A program made the translations under genes and the position numbers. This document shows, one piece after another, positions 25,297 through 33,922 of a stretch of DNA of 64,000 nt; within the stretch, counting starts at the first letter, position 1, and each line of letters begins with the position of its first letter. Under the pieces are notes generated by a model that was not told the DNA's origin, did no database searches, and was given only the letters and a program-made list of their open reading frames with translations. This stretch comes from an uncultured Collinsella sp. (GTDB lineage: Bacteria; Actinomycetota; Coriobacteriia; Coriobacteriales; Coriobacteriaceae), in assembly GCA_902464565.1 (NCBI GenBank), contig CABQJV010000007.1, positions 1-64,000 of the forward strand, written 5' to 3'.

Positions 25297-27777
25297 CTAT
25301 AGATAGCGACCGGTGATGCTTGCGGGGCAGGCCGCGATGTCACCCGGCGTACCGGCGCAGACGATTTGCCCGCCCGCGTCGCCACCGCCCGGGCCCATGT
25401 CGATCACGTAATCGGCGTTGCGGATAAGGTCGAGATCGTGTTCGATCACGATAACCGTGGCGCCCTTGGCAACGAGGCCGTCGAACACACTCAGCAACAC
25501 CTGAACATCGAGCGGATGCAGGCCGATCGTGGGCTCGTCGAACACAAATACGGCATCGTCCTGCACGCGGCCCATCTCGCTCGCGAGCTTAAGGCGTTGT
25601 GCCTCGCCGCCCGAGAGCGCCGGCGTGGGCTCACCGAGCGTGAGATAACCCAGGCCCAAGTCGTGCAAGGTCTGTAAGCGCGTCTGAACCTTCTTGAGTC
25701 CCACCGTGGCGTCGAGGGCCTCGTCCACACTCATGTCCATGAGCTGCGGCAACGTAAGCAGACTCCCGTCCTTGCCCTCGCGATGGATATGGGAAGCCGC
25801 GTCTGCATAACGTGAGCCGCGGCATGCCGGGCAGACGATCTCGACATCGGGCAAAAACTGCACGTCGAGCGATATCGATCCCGTGCCGTCGCACGTAGGA
25901 CAGCGCAAGGCGCCAGTGTTATAGCTAAAGGCGCCCGCCTTGTAGCCAGCTGCCTTGGCTTCGGGCGTACGGGCGAAGGCGCGGCGCAGCTCATCATGGA
26001 TGTCGGCATAGGTTGCGACCGTCGAGCGCACGTTGGCGCCGATGGGCGTGGCGTCAATCAGGTTGGCACGGGCAATGCCTTCGGCATCGACCCAACGCAC
26101 ATGTCTTGGCAGGCGCTCGCTAGCTGCCCGGGCCTTAAGCGCCGGAATGAGCGTCTCGAGCACCAACGTCGTCTTGCCCGAACCCGAAACGCCCGTCACC
26201 GCGACCAAGCGGCCGCGCGGGATATCGACTTCGAGCGGCTTGACGGTATGGATGGCATCGGTTGCCATGCGGATGTGGCCCTGGTCGAACATCTCCTCGT
26301 CAGTCACCTGCGGGCGCAAGCGCTTGGGGTCTGCGCGCAAAAACGGCGCGATGCGACTGCTCTGCGATTGCTCGACCTCGCCTACCGTACCGGCAGCGAT
26401 CACGTTACCGCCGCCTGCTCCGGCAACGGGGCCCATCTCGACCAAATAGTCGGCTTCCGCCAGTACGCGCGTATCGTGGTCGACAACAACCACGGTGTTG
26501 CCGTCGCCCACCAGGTCGCGCATCACGCCCACCAAGCCGTCGACATTGGCAGGATGCAAGCCGATCGAGGGCTCATCCAGCACATAGAGCACGCCCGTCG
26601 ATCTGTTGCGCACCACGCGAGCAAGCTGCACGCGCTGGCGCTCGCCCGTGGAGAGCGTGGCACCAGCGCGGTCGAGTGAAAGGTAATCGAGACCCAGGTC
26701 GACCAGACGACGGGCCACGCTCAAAAACGAATCGCAGATATCCGTCGCCATGGGCCGCATCTCGGGCGGCAAGGATGCGGGCACCCCGCGCACCCACTCA
26801 ACCGCATCACCAAGCGTCATGGCCGCGGCCTGCGCCAGATTGATACCGCACACCTGGGGCTGGCGCGCAGCCTCGGAGAGACGCGTGCCGCCGCAATCGC
26901 AGCATGCTCCCTCGCGCAAAAAGCGCGCAACGCGTTTGAGGCCCTTGTCGTCCTTAACCTTGGCGAGCGCATTCTCGACGGTATAGACGGCGTTGTAATA
27001 GGTAAAGTCGAGCGGCGTGGCGCCCTCGCCGTTTTTGGGAACGTAGAGAATGTGTTTCTTAACCGCCGGGCCGTGGAACACGATATCACGCTCTTGAGGC
27101 GTGAGCTGGTTAAACGGCACGTCGGTGCGCACGCCCATCTCGCCGGCGACCTGCTTCATCAAATCCCACATGAGCGTGCCCCAGGGAAGCACCGCACCCT
27201 CGTTGATAGTCTTTGACTCGTCGGGCACCAGGCTCGCCTCGTCCACCTCGCGCATGACACCGGTGCCGCCGCAGGTAGGGCACGCACCGCCGCTATTGAA
27301 AGCCAAATCCTCGGCACTCGGAGCGTAGAACTCGCGACCGCAAGCAGGGCACGTGAGCGACAGACCAGCGGCCACGTTAAGGCTCGGTTCCACACGCGCC
27401 CCGCAGTGCGGGCACACGTGATGGGCACAGCGGCTAAAGAGCAGACGCAGGCTATTGTTAAGCTCGGTCATGGTGCCAAAGGTGGAACGCACGCCCGGCA
27501 CGCTGGGGCGCTGATGCAATGCGAGCGCCGCCGGCACGTGCAGTACCTCGTCCACCTGGGCATGTTCGGCCTGCGTCAGGCGACGTCGAGTATAGGTGCT
27601 GAGCGCCTCCAAGTAGCGACGCGAGCCCTCGGCATAAAGAACCCCCAACGCCAGCGAACTCTTGCCCGAACCCGACACGCCGGCAATGCCCACGAGCTTT
27701 CCCAGCGGAATATCGATATCGATGTCTTTGAGGTTATGGACGCGCGCGCCACGCACCTCGATAGCCTGCGGGCTCAT
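25297..27777 (-). CDS. UvrA2-type excinuclease ABC subunit A
   Basis: About 826 residues, two ABC ATPase units: GVSGSGKSSL, signature LSTGERQR, DEPSIGLHP; then GVSGSGKTTL, LSGGEAQR, DEPTIGLHP. Zinc modules CPHC...CPAC, CPTCGGTG and CPTCDGTG...CPAC are present. It is over 100 residues shorter than housekeeping UvrA (about 940), as in UvrA2 proteins that lack the UvrB-binding domain and are tied to drug or DNA-damage tolerance. Start: ATG 27777 begins the conserved MSPQAIEVRGARVHNL; ATG 27810 in frame overlaps the upstream gene's stop by 8 nt and would couple translation. Second gene of a unit with AAA ATPase B. Confidence 0.9.
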   Translation of the reverse strand: MSPQAIEVRGARVHNLKDIDIDIPLGKLVGIAGVSGSGKSSLALGVLYAEGSRRYLEALSTYTRRRLTQAEHAQVDEVLHVPAALALHQRPSVPGVRSTFGTMTELNNSLRLLFSRCAHHVCPHCGARVEPSLNVAAGLSLTCPACGREFYAPSAEDLAFNSGGACPTCGGTGVMREVDEASLVPDESKTINEGAVLPWGTLMWDLMKQVAGEMGVRTDVPFNQLTPQERDIVFHGPAVKKHILYVPKNGEGATPLDFTYYNAVYTVENALAKVKDDKGLKRVARFLREGACCDCGGTRLSEAARQPQVCGINLAQAAAMTLGDAVEWVRGVPASLPPEMRPMATDICDSFLSVARRLVDLGLDYLSLDRAGATLSTGERQRVQLARVVRNRSTGVLYVLDEPSIGLHPANVDGLVGVMRDLVGDGNTVVVVDHDTRVLAEADYLVEMGPVAGAGGGNVIAAGTVGEVEQSQSSRIAPFLRADPKRLRPQVTDEEMFDQGHIRMATDAIHTVKPLEVDIPRGRLVAVTGVSGSGKTTLVLETLIPALKARAASERLPRHVRWVDAEGIARANLIDATPIGANVRSTVATYADIHDELRRAFARTPEAKAAGYKAGAFSYNTGALRCPTCDGTGSISLDVQFLPDVEIVCPACRGSRYADAASHIHREGKDGSLLTLPQLMDMSVDEALDATVGLKKVQTRLQTLHDLGLGYLTLGEPTPALSGGEAQRLKLASEMGRVQDDAVFVFDEPTIGLHPLDVQVLLSVFDGLVAKGATVIVIEHDLDLIRNADYVIDMGPGGGDAGGQIVCAGTPGDIAACPASITGRYL

Positions 27778-27802
27778 CTTCTGTTCCGTCACCTTTATCA
27801 CC

Positions 27803-28921
27803 CTACTCATGCCATAAAACTCGATCGCGGATGTACGCGCCCAGCATGGGCACGGTAAACCGGACGAGGCCGTATCCGGCGGCCTCGATGACGCGCTCGC
27901 GAATCAGACTTGCGCGATATTTGCTCGCCCAACTCTGAGTACGGTCGCAGCGCTCAATGATATCCGCCATGCGCGTCGGTTTACCCTCGTCAACCGCCAT
28001 GGCCTCGATAAAGAGGCGTTGCGGACTGCGAAGCCCGTAATACAGGGGCGCGTCAGCTGCTTCGTAGAACTCGGAGACGGCATCCGCATGGCCATCCTCG
28101 ACATCGCGCCTTTCGATGACCTGCGAGCCACGCCGGACAGCAGAGCGCCACATGTAATATCCCACCAGCTGAACCATATAGGGATGCCCCATGCTCTTGT
28201 GTGCCGCAAGGTCCGCTGCCTCCGCGTCAACGTAAAGACCAGCGTCCTTGACCGTTTGGATATACGAATCGCGCACCTTGGGCAAAGAAATCGCCCCCAG
28301 CGTACGCTGCTGGGCACGGCGCAAAAACGTCACGCTCGGCTCTTCGAGCAAGTCATCAACCATACTGGGCAATCCAGCGAACGCCAGCGCAAGACCGCGC
28401 TGGTCGCTATCGGGCAATCCCGTAGCATCCTGATCTCCGAGCACTTGCTGATAGAGAACGGCAAGAGCCGCCAGCTCCTCGATAGACGCAGACTGCGCCT
28501 CGTCAATCGCAAACAGTATGCCCTTGCCTGGACCGAGCTTCTTGAGGCGCTCGTTGACCAGCCCTCGTAACGTCTCGCCCTTTGCTCGCGCCGCCTCGAC
28601 CGACATCCGGCCAAACGACGGCCCGAACTCCATTGACGTCACAACGGGTTTATTCGAGCGAAGCGCGTCGGCCAAGCGGTCGCATAAGCCAAGCGAAGCG
28701 GAATCGGAGACAACCGCCCATCCGCGCTCATTGGCTAGACGTTGCAGTTCCCGTAGGAGAACCGTCTTGCCACAGCCGCGGTTTCCCGTAATGAGCATGA
28801 GTCTACCCGGCGCTCCGGCGCCGTTATCGAGCCCTTCCTCGAAATCTTCGATGACCGACTCGCGGCCGATGAGTATCGGAGGCCGCTTGCCAGCCGTGGG
28901 CTTAAAGGGATTTGGATTCAT
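27803..28921 (-). CDS. AAA family ATPase with C-terminal winged helix (paralog B)
   Basis: 372 residues, same plan as the ATPase at 24156: Walker A GNRGCGKT (46-53), Walker B ILFAIDEAQ (near 135-143), FLRRAQQRTLG, and a C-terminal winged helix (TRMADIIERCDRTQSWASKYR). The shared FLRRAQQ and LVGY segments show common descent. ATG with GAGGAGG at 5 nt. Overlaps or abuts uvrA2 downstream, so the two are one operon. Three GGTATAA repeats lie 36-63 nt before the start. Role unknown; DNA-linked regulation or repair is inference from neighbours. Confidence 0.8.
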   Translation of the reverse strand: MNPNPFKPTAGKRPPILIGRESVIEDFEEGLDNGAGAPGRLMLITGNRGCGKTVLLRELQRLANERGWAVVSDSASLGLCDRLADALRSNKPVVTSMEFGPSFGRMSVEAARAKGETLRGLVNERLKKLGPGKGILFAIDEAQSASIEELAALAVLYQQVLGDQDATGLPDSDQRGLALAFAGLPSMVDDLLEEPSVTFLRRAQQRTLGAISLPKVRDSYIQTVKDAGLYVDAEAADLAAHKSMGHPYMVQLVGYYMWRSAVRRGSQVIERRDVEDGHADAVSEFYEAADAPLYYGLRSPQRLFIEAMAVDEGKPTRMADIIERCDRTQSWASKYRASLIRERVIEAAGYGLVRFTVPMLGAYIRDRVLWHE

Positions 28922-28956
28922 GTCGGCCTCCTCGGATTGGCAAACCCTGGTAATAG

Positions 28957-28983
28957 TTATACCAACTTATACCGAGTTATACC
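28957..28983. promoter_or_regulatory. three 10-bp-spaced GGTATAA repeats
   Basis: TTATACC on the plus strand (GGTATAA on the gene's strand) at 28957, 28967 and 28977, one per DNA turn, directly upstream of ATPase B. They fit a cooperative operator and overlap any -10 element. Confidence 0.6.
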
Positions 28984-28988
28984 AATAG

Positions 28989-29021
28989 CATGTGACAAAG
29001 GAACTGTCCCTTTGTCACATG
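28989..29021. repeat. CTGTCC-loop hairpin, copy 5
   Basis: CATGTGACAAAGG / CCTTTGTCACATG with loop AACTGTC; almost the same as the copy at 24005. It supplies the final Met codon and TGA stop of the TetM-like GTPase gene. Confidence 0.85.
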
Positions 29022-31018
29022 TGGCCGAAAAACTCGGCGTCTGCTGCTCGCCAGGGGCGGAAGGTGGCGGGATCGATCTTTACGTGCGCCGCGGCGGGTA
29101 CGTCGTACCATTTGACCGTGTAACCGGCGCCGTGAGAGCAAAAGACCGAATCGGGCGTGTTGGGCAGATCGGCCTCGGGCTCGTAGGCGGCCGCCTCGAT
29201 GACGCGCTCGGCATCATGGCAAGCCGCATAGCCGGCGAACTCTAGGTACAGATGCCCGCGACCGCTCGTGTAGGCGGCCACCTCCAGCGCGTAATCCTGC
29301 ACCTCGGATGCCGGCACGCGACCCACAAGCTTTGCCCGATCACCCGCCATCGCCGGCGGCTCGTACTCAGCGCCCATGCGCGTGGCATCCGAGAGCGCCC
29401 GGCCCACGCACTCCCCCGGCACCTCGAGCTCAAAGCGATACCACGGCTCCAGCAGCACCGCAGCATCCGCCTCACGCGCCTGCATGAGCCCCTGGCGAAT
29501 CGCGCGGTACGTGGCCTGGCGAAAGTCGCCGCCCTCGGTGTGTTTGGCATGCGCACGGCCACCCGTGAGCGTAATGCGCACATCGGTGATGGGCGAGCCG
29601 GTCAGCACGCCCAGGTGATCGCGCTCCATGGCGTTGGTGAGCGCCAGACGTTGCCAGTTAAGATCGAGCTCATCGGTCGAGGTCACGGTGCCAAACTGCA
29701 CGCCCGAACCCGCTGGCAACGGCTCCAGACGCAGATGCACCTCGGCATAGTGGCGCAGTGGCTCAAAGTGGCCCACGCCCTCGACCGGCTGCGAAATGGT
29801 CTCCTTATAGAGGATGCCGCCGGGCTCAAACTCGACCGCAAGGCCAAAACGATCGGCCAACACCCGCTGCACGACCTCGAGTTGCACGGCGCCCATCAAC
29901 TGCAGGTGAATCTGCTCCAGATGCGTATTCCAGCTTACGCCGAGCATGGGATCTTCGTCCGCTAACTCAGTCAGCGCTTTGAACACCGCGTGGACATCGT
30001 GTTCGCCCGGAAGCACCGTATAGGTGAGGACCGGCGCAATGACAGGCGCATCGCCCGCAGGCTCCGCGCCCAGGGCGTCCCCCGGGCGAACGTGCGCAAG
30101 ACCCGTCACGGCGCAAATACCGCCAGCAGCAACTTCTTGGGCAAGCTCATACTTCTCGCCGTTATATATGCGTACCTGATCGATTTTCTGCTCCCACGCC
30201 TCGGCACCGGAACGTCCGTTAATCATCTGTTTGGCATGCAGTGTGCCGCCGGTCACTTTAACCCATGCCAAGCGCTCGCCGCGATCCCCGCGGCTAACGC
30301 GATAGACGCGCGCGGCAAACTCCGGGAGCCACGCCTGTTCACGCATCAGCGCGCATATGCCATCCAGCAGCTCGTCAACGCCTTGGTCCTTGAGCGCCGA
30401 GCCGGCAAAGCAGGGAAAAAGCTTGCGCTCGGCAACCATGCGCGACAACGTTGCGACAGATAGCTCACCCGCCTCAAGAAACTCCTCGAGCGCCGCCTCG
30501 TCCAACGCAGCAGCGTCCTCCTGAACGGCGCCGCCCGCCAGCAGTTCGTTGGCATCCAGGCAGCCTTCGGAAAGACGCTGCCCGAGCTGTGCCAGCAAAA
30601 TATCGCGACCGGGATTCTCCAAATCGATTTTGTTGATATAGATAAACGTCGGGATGTCATAACGTGCAAGCAGACGCCACAGAGTTTCGGTATGCCCCTG
30701 CACGCCATCGTTGGCACCCACAACCAAAATCGCGTAGTCCAGCGCGCGCAATGTGCGCTCCGCCTCGGCAGAAAAATCGACATGCCCCGGCGCATCCACG
30801 AGCATGACGTGGGTATCGCCATGATCGAGTACGGCCTGCGACGAGAAGATCGTAATGCCGCGCTCGCGCTCGATCGCGTTAGTGTCCAGATGCGAATCGC
30901 CATCGTCCACGCGGCCGCGCTTGCGAATGCGACCCGCGTTGAACAACATGGCCTCGGCCAACGTGGTCTTGCCGGCATCGACATGCGCCAAGATTCCAAC
31001 GACCGCTTGCTTCGACAT
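29015..31018 (-). CDS. TetM-like ribosomal-protection-type translation GTPase
   Basis: 667 residues with the EF-G/TetM layout: G1 ILAHVDAGKTTL, G3 DAPGHVDF, G4 NKID, then domain II and EF-G IV/V-like C-terminal parts. It is closest in build to Tet(M)/Tet(W)-type proteins that release tetracycline from ribosomes (about 639 residues), but the sequence is clearly diverged and has GC content like its neighbours, so it is probably a resident chromosomal paralog whose ability to give resistance is unproven. ATG 31018 has AAGAGGAG at 4 nt. The last codons GHM-stop lie in a hairpin repeat. Confidence 0.82.
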   Translation of the reverse strand: MSKQAVVGILAHVDAGKTTLAEAMLFNAGRIRKRGRVDDGDSHLDTNAIERERGITIFSSQAVLDHGDTHVMLVDAPGHVDFSAEAERTLRALDYAILVVGANDGVQGHTETLWRLLARYDIPTFIYINKIDLENPGRDILLAQLGQRLSEGCLDANELLAGGAVQEDAAALDEAALEEFLEAGELSVATLSRMVAERKLFPCFAGSALKDQGVDELLDGICALMREQAWLPEFAARVYRVSRGDRGERLAWVKVTGGTLHAKQMINGRSGAEAWEQKIDQVRIYNGEKYELAQEVAAGGICAVTGLAHVRPGDALGAEPAGDAPVIAPVLTYTVLPGEHDVHAVFKALTELADEDPMLGVSWNTHLEQIHLQLMGAVQLEVVQRVLADRFGLAVEFEPGGILYKETISQPVEGVGHFEPLRHYAEVHLRLEPLPAGSGVQFGTVTSTDELDLNWQRLALTNAMERDHLGVLTGSPITDVRITLTGGRAHAKHTEGGDFRQATYRAIRQGLMQAREADAAVLLEPWYRFELEVPGECVGRALSDATRMGAEYEPPAMAGDRAKLVGRVPASEVQDYALEVAAYTSGRGHLYLEFAGYAACHDAERVIEAAAYEPEADLPNTPDSVFCSHGAGYTVKWYDVPAAAHVKIDPATFRPWRAADAEFFGHM

Positions 31019-31323
31019 GGCTCTCCTCTTATTGCAAGCCCATCGCACGCGGCAACGGGCGTCCTCGTTCCACACTGGATGATACAATTTACGAGCCGGC
31101 GGGCGAAGCGGGCCCTATCCCCCGACCGAGCTCATCGCTCCGCGTTGCCGCGCGGTGATTTTCGTAGGTTCGCGCCTTGCGAAAGCCGGCACCTCCCCTT
31201 TTTGTCTGCCCGGGGTCATCTGGGACGGTAGCAACGCGAGCCCCACAACAACGCGTTTTACCAAAAATGGCCCCACTCGGGGCCATTTTCATTTCGGTGA
31301 AACGCTGGTATGTGACTCGGCCT
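31019..31323. other. intergenic region upstream of TetM-like gene
   Basis: 305 bp without a supportable gene. TATCAT near 31081 on the minus strand could be a -10 for the GTPase gene. It also holds the terminator at 31264-31289. Confidence 0.5.
31264..31289 (-). terminator. terminator of the acetyltransferase gene
   Basis: 11-bp perfect stem AAAATGGCCCC / GGGGCCATTTT, loop ACTC, T-rich on the minus-strand exit side, downstream of the GNAT gene. Confidence 0.75.
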
Positions 31324-31812
31324 TTATGCCTCGCGCAGCCAATCGAACGCAACACGCGGCGTGCCGTCTGACACATACACGATGCCGGCGCGCTCAAATC
31401 CGGCCTTGAGGCTCGCACCCTGCATGGGCAGGTTGTCCTGGTGCGTATCGATGCGCAGGTGATCGGCACGCTCTTTGGCAAAGGCAAACATCGCAGCCGC
31501 GATACCGTGCGCGGTGCCGTCGGACGCCACACGGTGCAGCACAGCATACGAAGTGTCACTGCGCCATTGCCCGTCCTCGATAACGTCATAGCACTCGTCC
31601 GGACCCGGCAAAAAGGCAAACGTCGCCACCACGCGGCCATCGACTTCGCACACATAGCTGCCACCGGCAGCGATATCGGCAGCCAGCTGCTCGGCCGAAG
31701 GCGTGCCCGCAGGCCACTGCGTGGCGTTGCCATGCGCGCGCATAAAGGCGCGGGCCGCGTCATAGATAGCCATGACGGCGGGAATGTCGGTATCGAGGGT
31801 TTTTCTGATCAT
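31324..31812 (-). CDS. GNAT family N-acetyltransferase
   Basis: 162 residues. The acetyl-CoA-binding segment is around RVASDGTAHGIAAAMFAFAKERA, followed by LRIDTHQDNLPMQ typical of small GNAT enzymes that acetylate amines or peptide ends. ATG 31812 is chosen over the adjacent GTG; GAGG lies about 11 nt upstream. Substrate unknown. Single gene. Confidence 0.85.
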   Translation of the reverse strand: MIRKTLDTDIPAVMAIYDAARAFMRAHGNATQWPAGTPSAEQLAADIAAGGSYVCEVDGRVVATFAFLPGPDECYDVIEDGQWRSDTSYAVLHRVASDGTAHGIAAAMFAFAKERADHLRIDTHQDNLPMQGASLKAGFERAGIVYVSDGTPRVAFDWLREA

Positions 31813-31889
31813 CACGCGGCGACCTCACGTTTATTGGTATCACTTTGATTGGGCAATGATACCAGCGTTTGGAGAGGGGCACGAAGCAG

Positions 31890-32186
31890 ATGGGGAGCAA
31901 AAAGCGAGCCGCTTGGTCAAAAGCCAAAAGCGAGTTTTTGGGCGCCGCCACGGGCGGCGATATGAGCGACCTGTTTGCGCGCGAAGACGAGCGCCGCGAC
32001 GCCCTGAACGCCGAGCGCGATGAAGTCTGGCGCTACAAGTCGTGCGAACGCAAAAACCGTTACGACACACGCGCCGAGGCCGAGGCCGTTATGCCCGACT
32101 GCGAAAACCGCGGGCGGCGCGGCTTAGCCTGCTACAAATGCGAATACTGCGGCGGCTGGCACCTGACGTCGCACCCTTGGAAATAG
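31890..32186 (+). CDS. small zinc-ribbon-like protein
   Basis: 98 residues, basic, with an N-terminal Lys/Ala-rich part and a C-terminal metal-ribbon pattern: SCERKNRYDTRAEAEAVM followed by CYKCEYCGGWHLTSHPWK. Similar short proteins with CxxCGGWHLT occur in phages and actinobacteria and are not characterised. ATG 31890 follows GGAGAGGGG; a TTG in frame 7 codons earlier overlaps that purine run. Divergent from the acetyltransferase gene. Confidence 0.7.
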   Translation: MGSKKRAAWSKAKSEFLGAATGGDMSDLFAREDERRDALNAERDEVWRYKSCERKNRYDTRAEAEAVMPDCENRGRRGLACYKCEYCGGWHLTSHPWK

Positions 32187-32234
32187 GCGCCGCTTCGGCA
32201 CGGCACTGACGGAGCACCAGCTATCGCGCGCAAG

Positions 32235-32939
32235 CTACGGGCGCGGCGGCACCAAAACATCGTAACGAACGGCCTTGCCCGCAAGCTGATAGCTCGGCTT
32301 AACGCCGGCAAGCAGCGGTCCCTTCACCGGCCGCTTGATAACGACCTTACGCGGGTGCACCGCAAGCGCAGCTTCGACCAGTTTCGCCTCATCGGCGCAC
32401 GGCTGCTCCAAGTGATGCAGCAGCTGGAACTTCTTTTTCACCGCCGCGCTCTTGGTGCGCTCGGGAAACATGGGATCCAGATATACCACGTCGGGAGCGG
32501 CGAGCTCGCCCTGCCCGATCAGCTCAGCTGCATGGCGAAGGCCGGCAATGCTGTCCTCGCCCGCATGCAAACGCATGCGGGTCACGGCATCAGCAAGCGC
32601 CGGATCATCCGCCGCGCGATCCAAGGCATCCTTGAGGAGCGCCGCGATCACGCAATCCTGTTCATACAGATCGACGGTAAAGCCCGCGGCCGCCAACAGC
32701 AGCGAATCCTCGCCAAAGCCTGCTGTGGCATCGATTGCCCACGGTTGCTCGGCACCTTTTATGCGGGCAGCCTTTACCAACAGCTCTTGCTGCAGACGGC
32801 CCTGCTTGAGCCGTGGAAGCATGCGGGTAAAATCGGCACGCAACTCCATCATGCCGTCGGTGAGCGTGAGGGCCTCGGACTTCCGCACGAGCTCGAGCCC
32901 CGCGGCCCGAGCAACAGAAAAGGGATCGACGACGCCCAT
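32235..32939 (-). CDS. rsmJ: 16S rRNA (guanine-1516 N2)-methyltransferase
   Basis: 234 residues. SAM-binding motif IDATAGFGEDSLLLAAAGF, catalytic-site YLDPMFPERTKSAAVKKK and C-terminal RPVKGPLL...PSYQLAGKAVRYDV are all diagnostic of RsmJ (YhiQ). Methylates G1516 of small-subunit rRNA. AAGGAG precedes the ATG. It lies next to a newly noticed 47-codon gene on the same strand. Confidence 0.93.
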   Translation of the reverse strand: MGVVDPFSVARAAGLELVRKSEALTLTDGMMELRADFTRMLPRLKQGRLQQELLVKAARIKGAEQPWAIDATAGFGEDSLLLAAAGFTVDLYEQDCVIAALLKDALDRAADDPALADAVTRMRLHAGEDSIAGLRHAAELIGQGELAAPDVVYLDPMFPERTKSAAVKKKFQLLHHLEQPCADEAKLVEAALAVHPRKVVIKRPVKGPLLAGVKPSYQLAGKAVRYDVLVPPRP

Positions 32940-33002
32940 GGATACTCCTTAACAAGCAAAACGAATACGTGAGCGCCGTTTATGCCAGCACCCAACCGTC
33001 CG

Positions 33003-33146
33003 CTATTGTCCCACATGCGACATGGCCCACAGCATCCCAATGCAAAGCACCGCCATCAATCCCGTGCACACGGCAGCGATCACGGAATCACTCATGCGCC
33101 TTCCCAACGACCGCGGCTCACACACTTGCCCTGCTCCGTACATCAT
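33003..33146 (-). CDS. 47-residue small membrane protein
   Basis: A short gene supported by a textbook ribosome binding site: AAGGAG, 5 nt, then ATG ATG (start 33146 or 33143). The product begins MMYGAGQVCEPRSLGRR and continues with one hydrophobic helix, SVIAAVCTGLMAVLCIGMLW, then AMSHVGQ and a stop. The basic residues before the helix predict an inside N-terminus. It lies 63 nt upstream of rsmJ on the same strand. Function unknown; similar tiny one-helix proteins often attach to larger membrane partners. Confidence 0.55.
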   Translation of the reverse strand: MMYGAGQVCEPRSLGRRMSDSVIAAVCTGLMAVLCIGMLWAMSHVGQ

Positions 33147-33379
33147 GGCTTCTCCTTCGGTCCAGCTCTTACCATGGCCCCATCATCGCAGCGCCGCGCA
33201 TACGCTGCCATCGATTTGACTTACGCCCAGCTTTCTTTTTTGAAAGGTTGGGGTTGGGCTGCGCGGGCTCAAAGCGCTTTCAGGCACATGCATCGCCGCG
33301 TTGAACTACAATGTGCTTCACCATATGTGCAGCACATGGGGTGCGCCAGGTTGGCGTACTCGTATCGAAAGGACCAGCC

Positions 33380-33784
33380 ATGAGCAACGCCTGCAAATTA
33401 CTCAAAATCCTATCGTTCTTCTTCTTTGTCGTCGGCATTCTAAGCGCAGGCATGGGTGCTACAGCGCTCTTTGCGGGCAGCGCGGCAGGCGATATCACGG
33501 GTGCCATGATCGTTTCTTGCATCGTCGTCATCGTATTGGGCGTCGTCGAAATTGTGACCGCCGTCTTTGGCATCCGCGCGGCAAATAATCCCGCCAAGGC
33601 TGGCGTTGTCTGGATTTGGTCCATCGTCTGCCTAGCATGTTCGGTCATCAGTCTGCTTCTCTCCCTGCCCCTCTTGGGTGGGACCGGCTCAAGCATCCCC
33701 GATTTTACCGGCCTGATCGTCAGCATTATCTACTTTGTACTCGCCAACCGCGTCAAGAAAGAGGGCATGGACCGTTTGAGCTAA
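33380..33784 (+). CDS. four-helix hypothetical membrane protein
   Basis: 134 residues, nearly all in four hydrophobic segments (about 9-30, 42-64, 75-98, 104-122), with short polar ends. No catalytic motif. ATG 33380 has AAAGGA at 6 nt. Resembles unnamed DUF-type four-helix proteins of gut bacteria; I do not recognise a function. Closed by a strong terminator. Confidence 0.75.
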   Translation: MSNACKLLKILSFFFFVVGILSAGMGATALFAGSAAGDITGAMIVSCIVVIVLGVVEIVTAVFGIRAANNPAKAGVVWIWSIVCLACSVISLLLSLPLLGGTGSSIPDFTGLIVSIIYFVLANRVKKEGMDRLS

Positions 33785-33832
33785 ACCGCATCCGTGTCAA
33801 TCGCTCAGCGACTCTGGTATATACGCCAATAA

Positions 33833-33868
33833 AAAGGGCCGATCGCGTAGCAACGCGGTCGGCCCTTT
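33833..33868 (+). terminator. terminator after four-helix protein
   Basis: 16-bp stem AAAGGGCCGATCGCGT / ACGCGGTCGGCCCTTT with one mismatch and loop AGCA. Confidence 0.8.
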
Positions 33869-33884
33869 ACGTTTGCCTAGATAA

Positions 33885-33921
33885 AACCCACCAAAATAAA
33901 CCTGTCCTTTTTTGGCTGGTT
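33885..33921. repeat. CTGTCC-loop hairpin, copy 6
   Basis: AACCCACCAAAA / TTTTGGCTGGTT with two mismatches; loop TAAACCTGTCC as in copy 1. It touches the stop codon of the rRNA methyltransferase gene that follows. Confidence 0.7.
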
Positions 33922-33922
33922 G

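Noticed and set aside
29015..31018. Calling the TetM-like gene a tetracycline resistance determinant
   Set aside because: Sequence is diverged from known tet genes and shows no mobile context; activity cannot be claimed.
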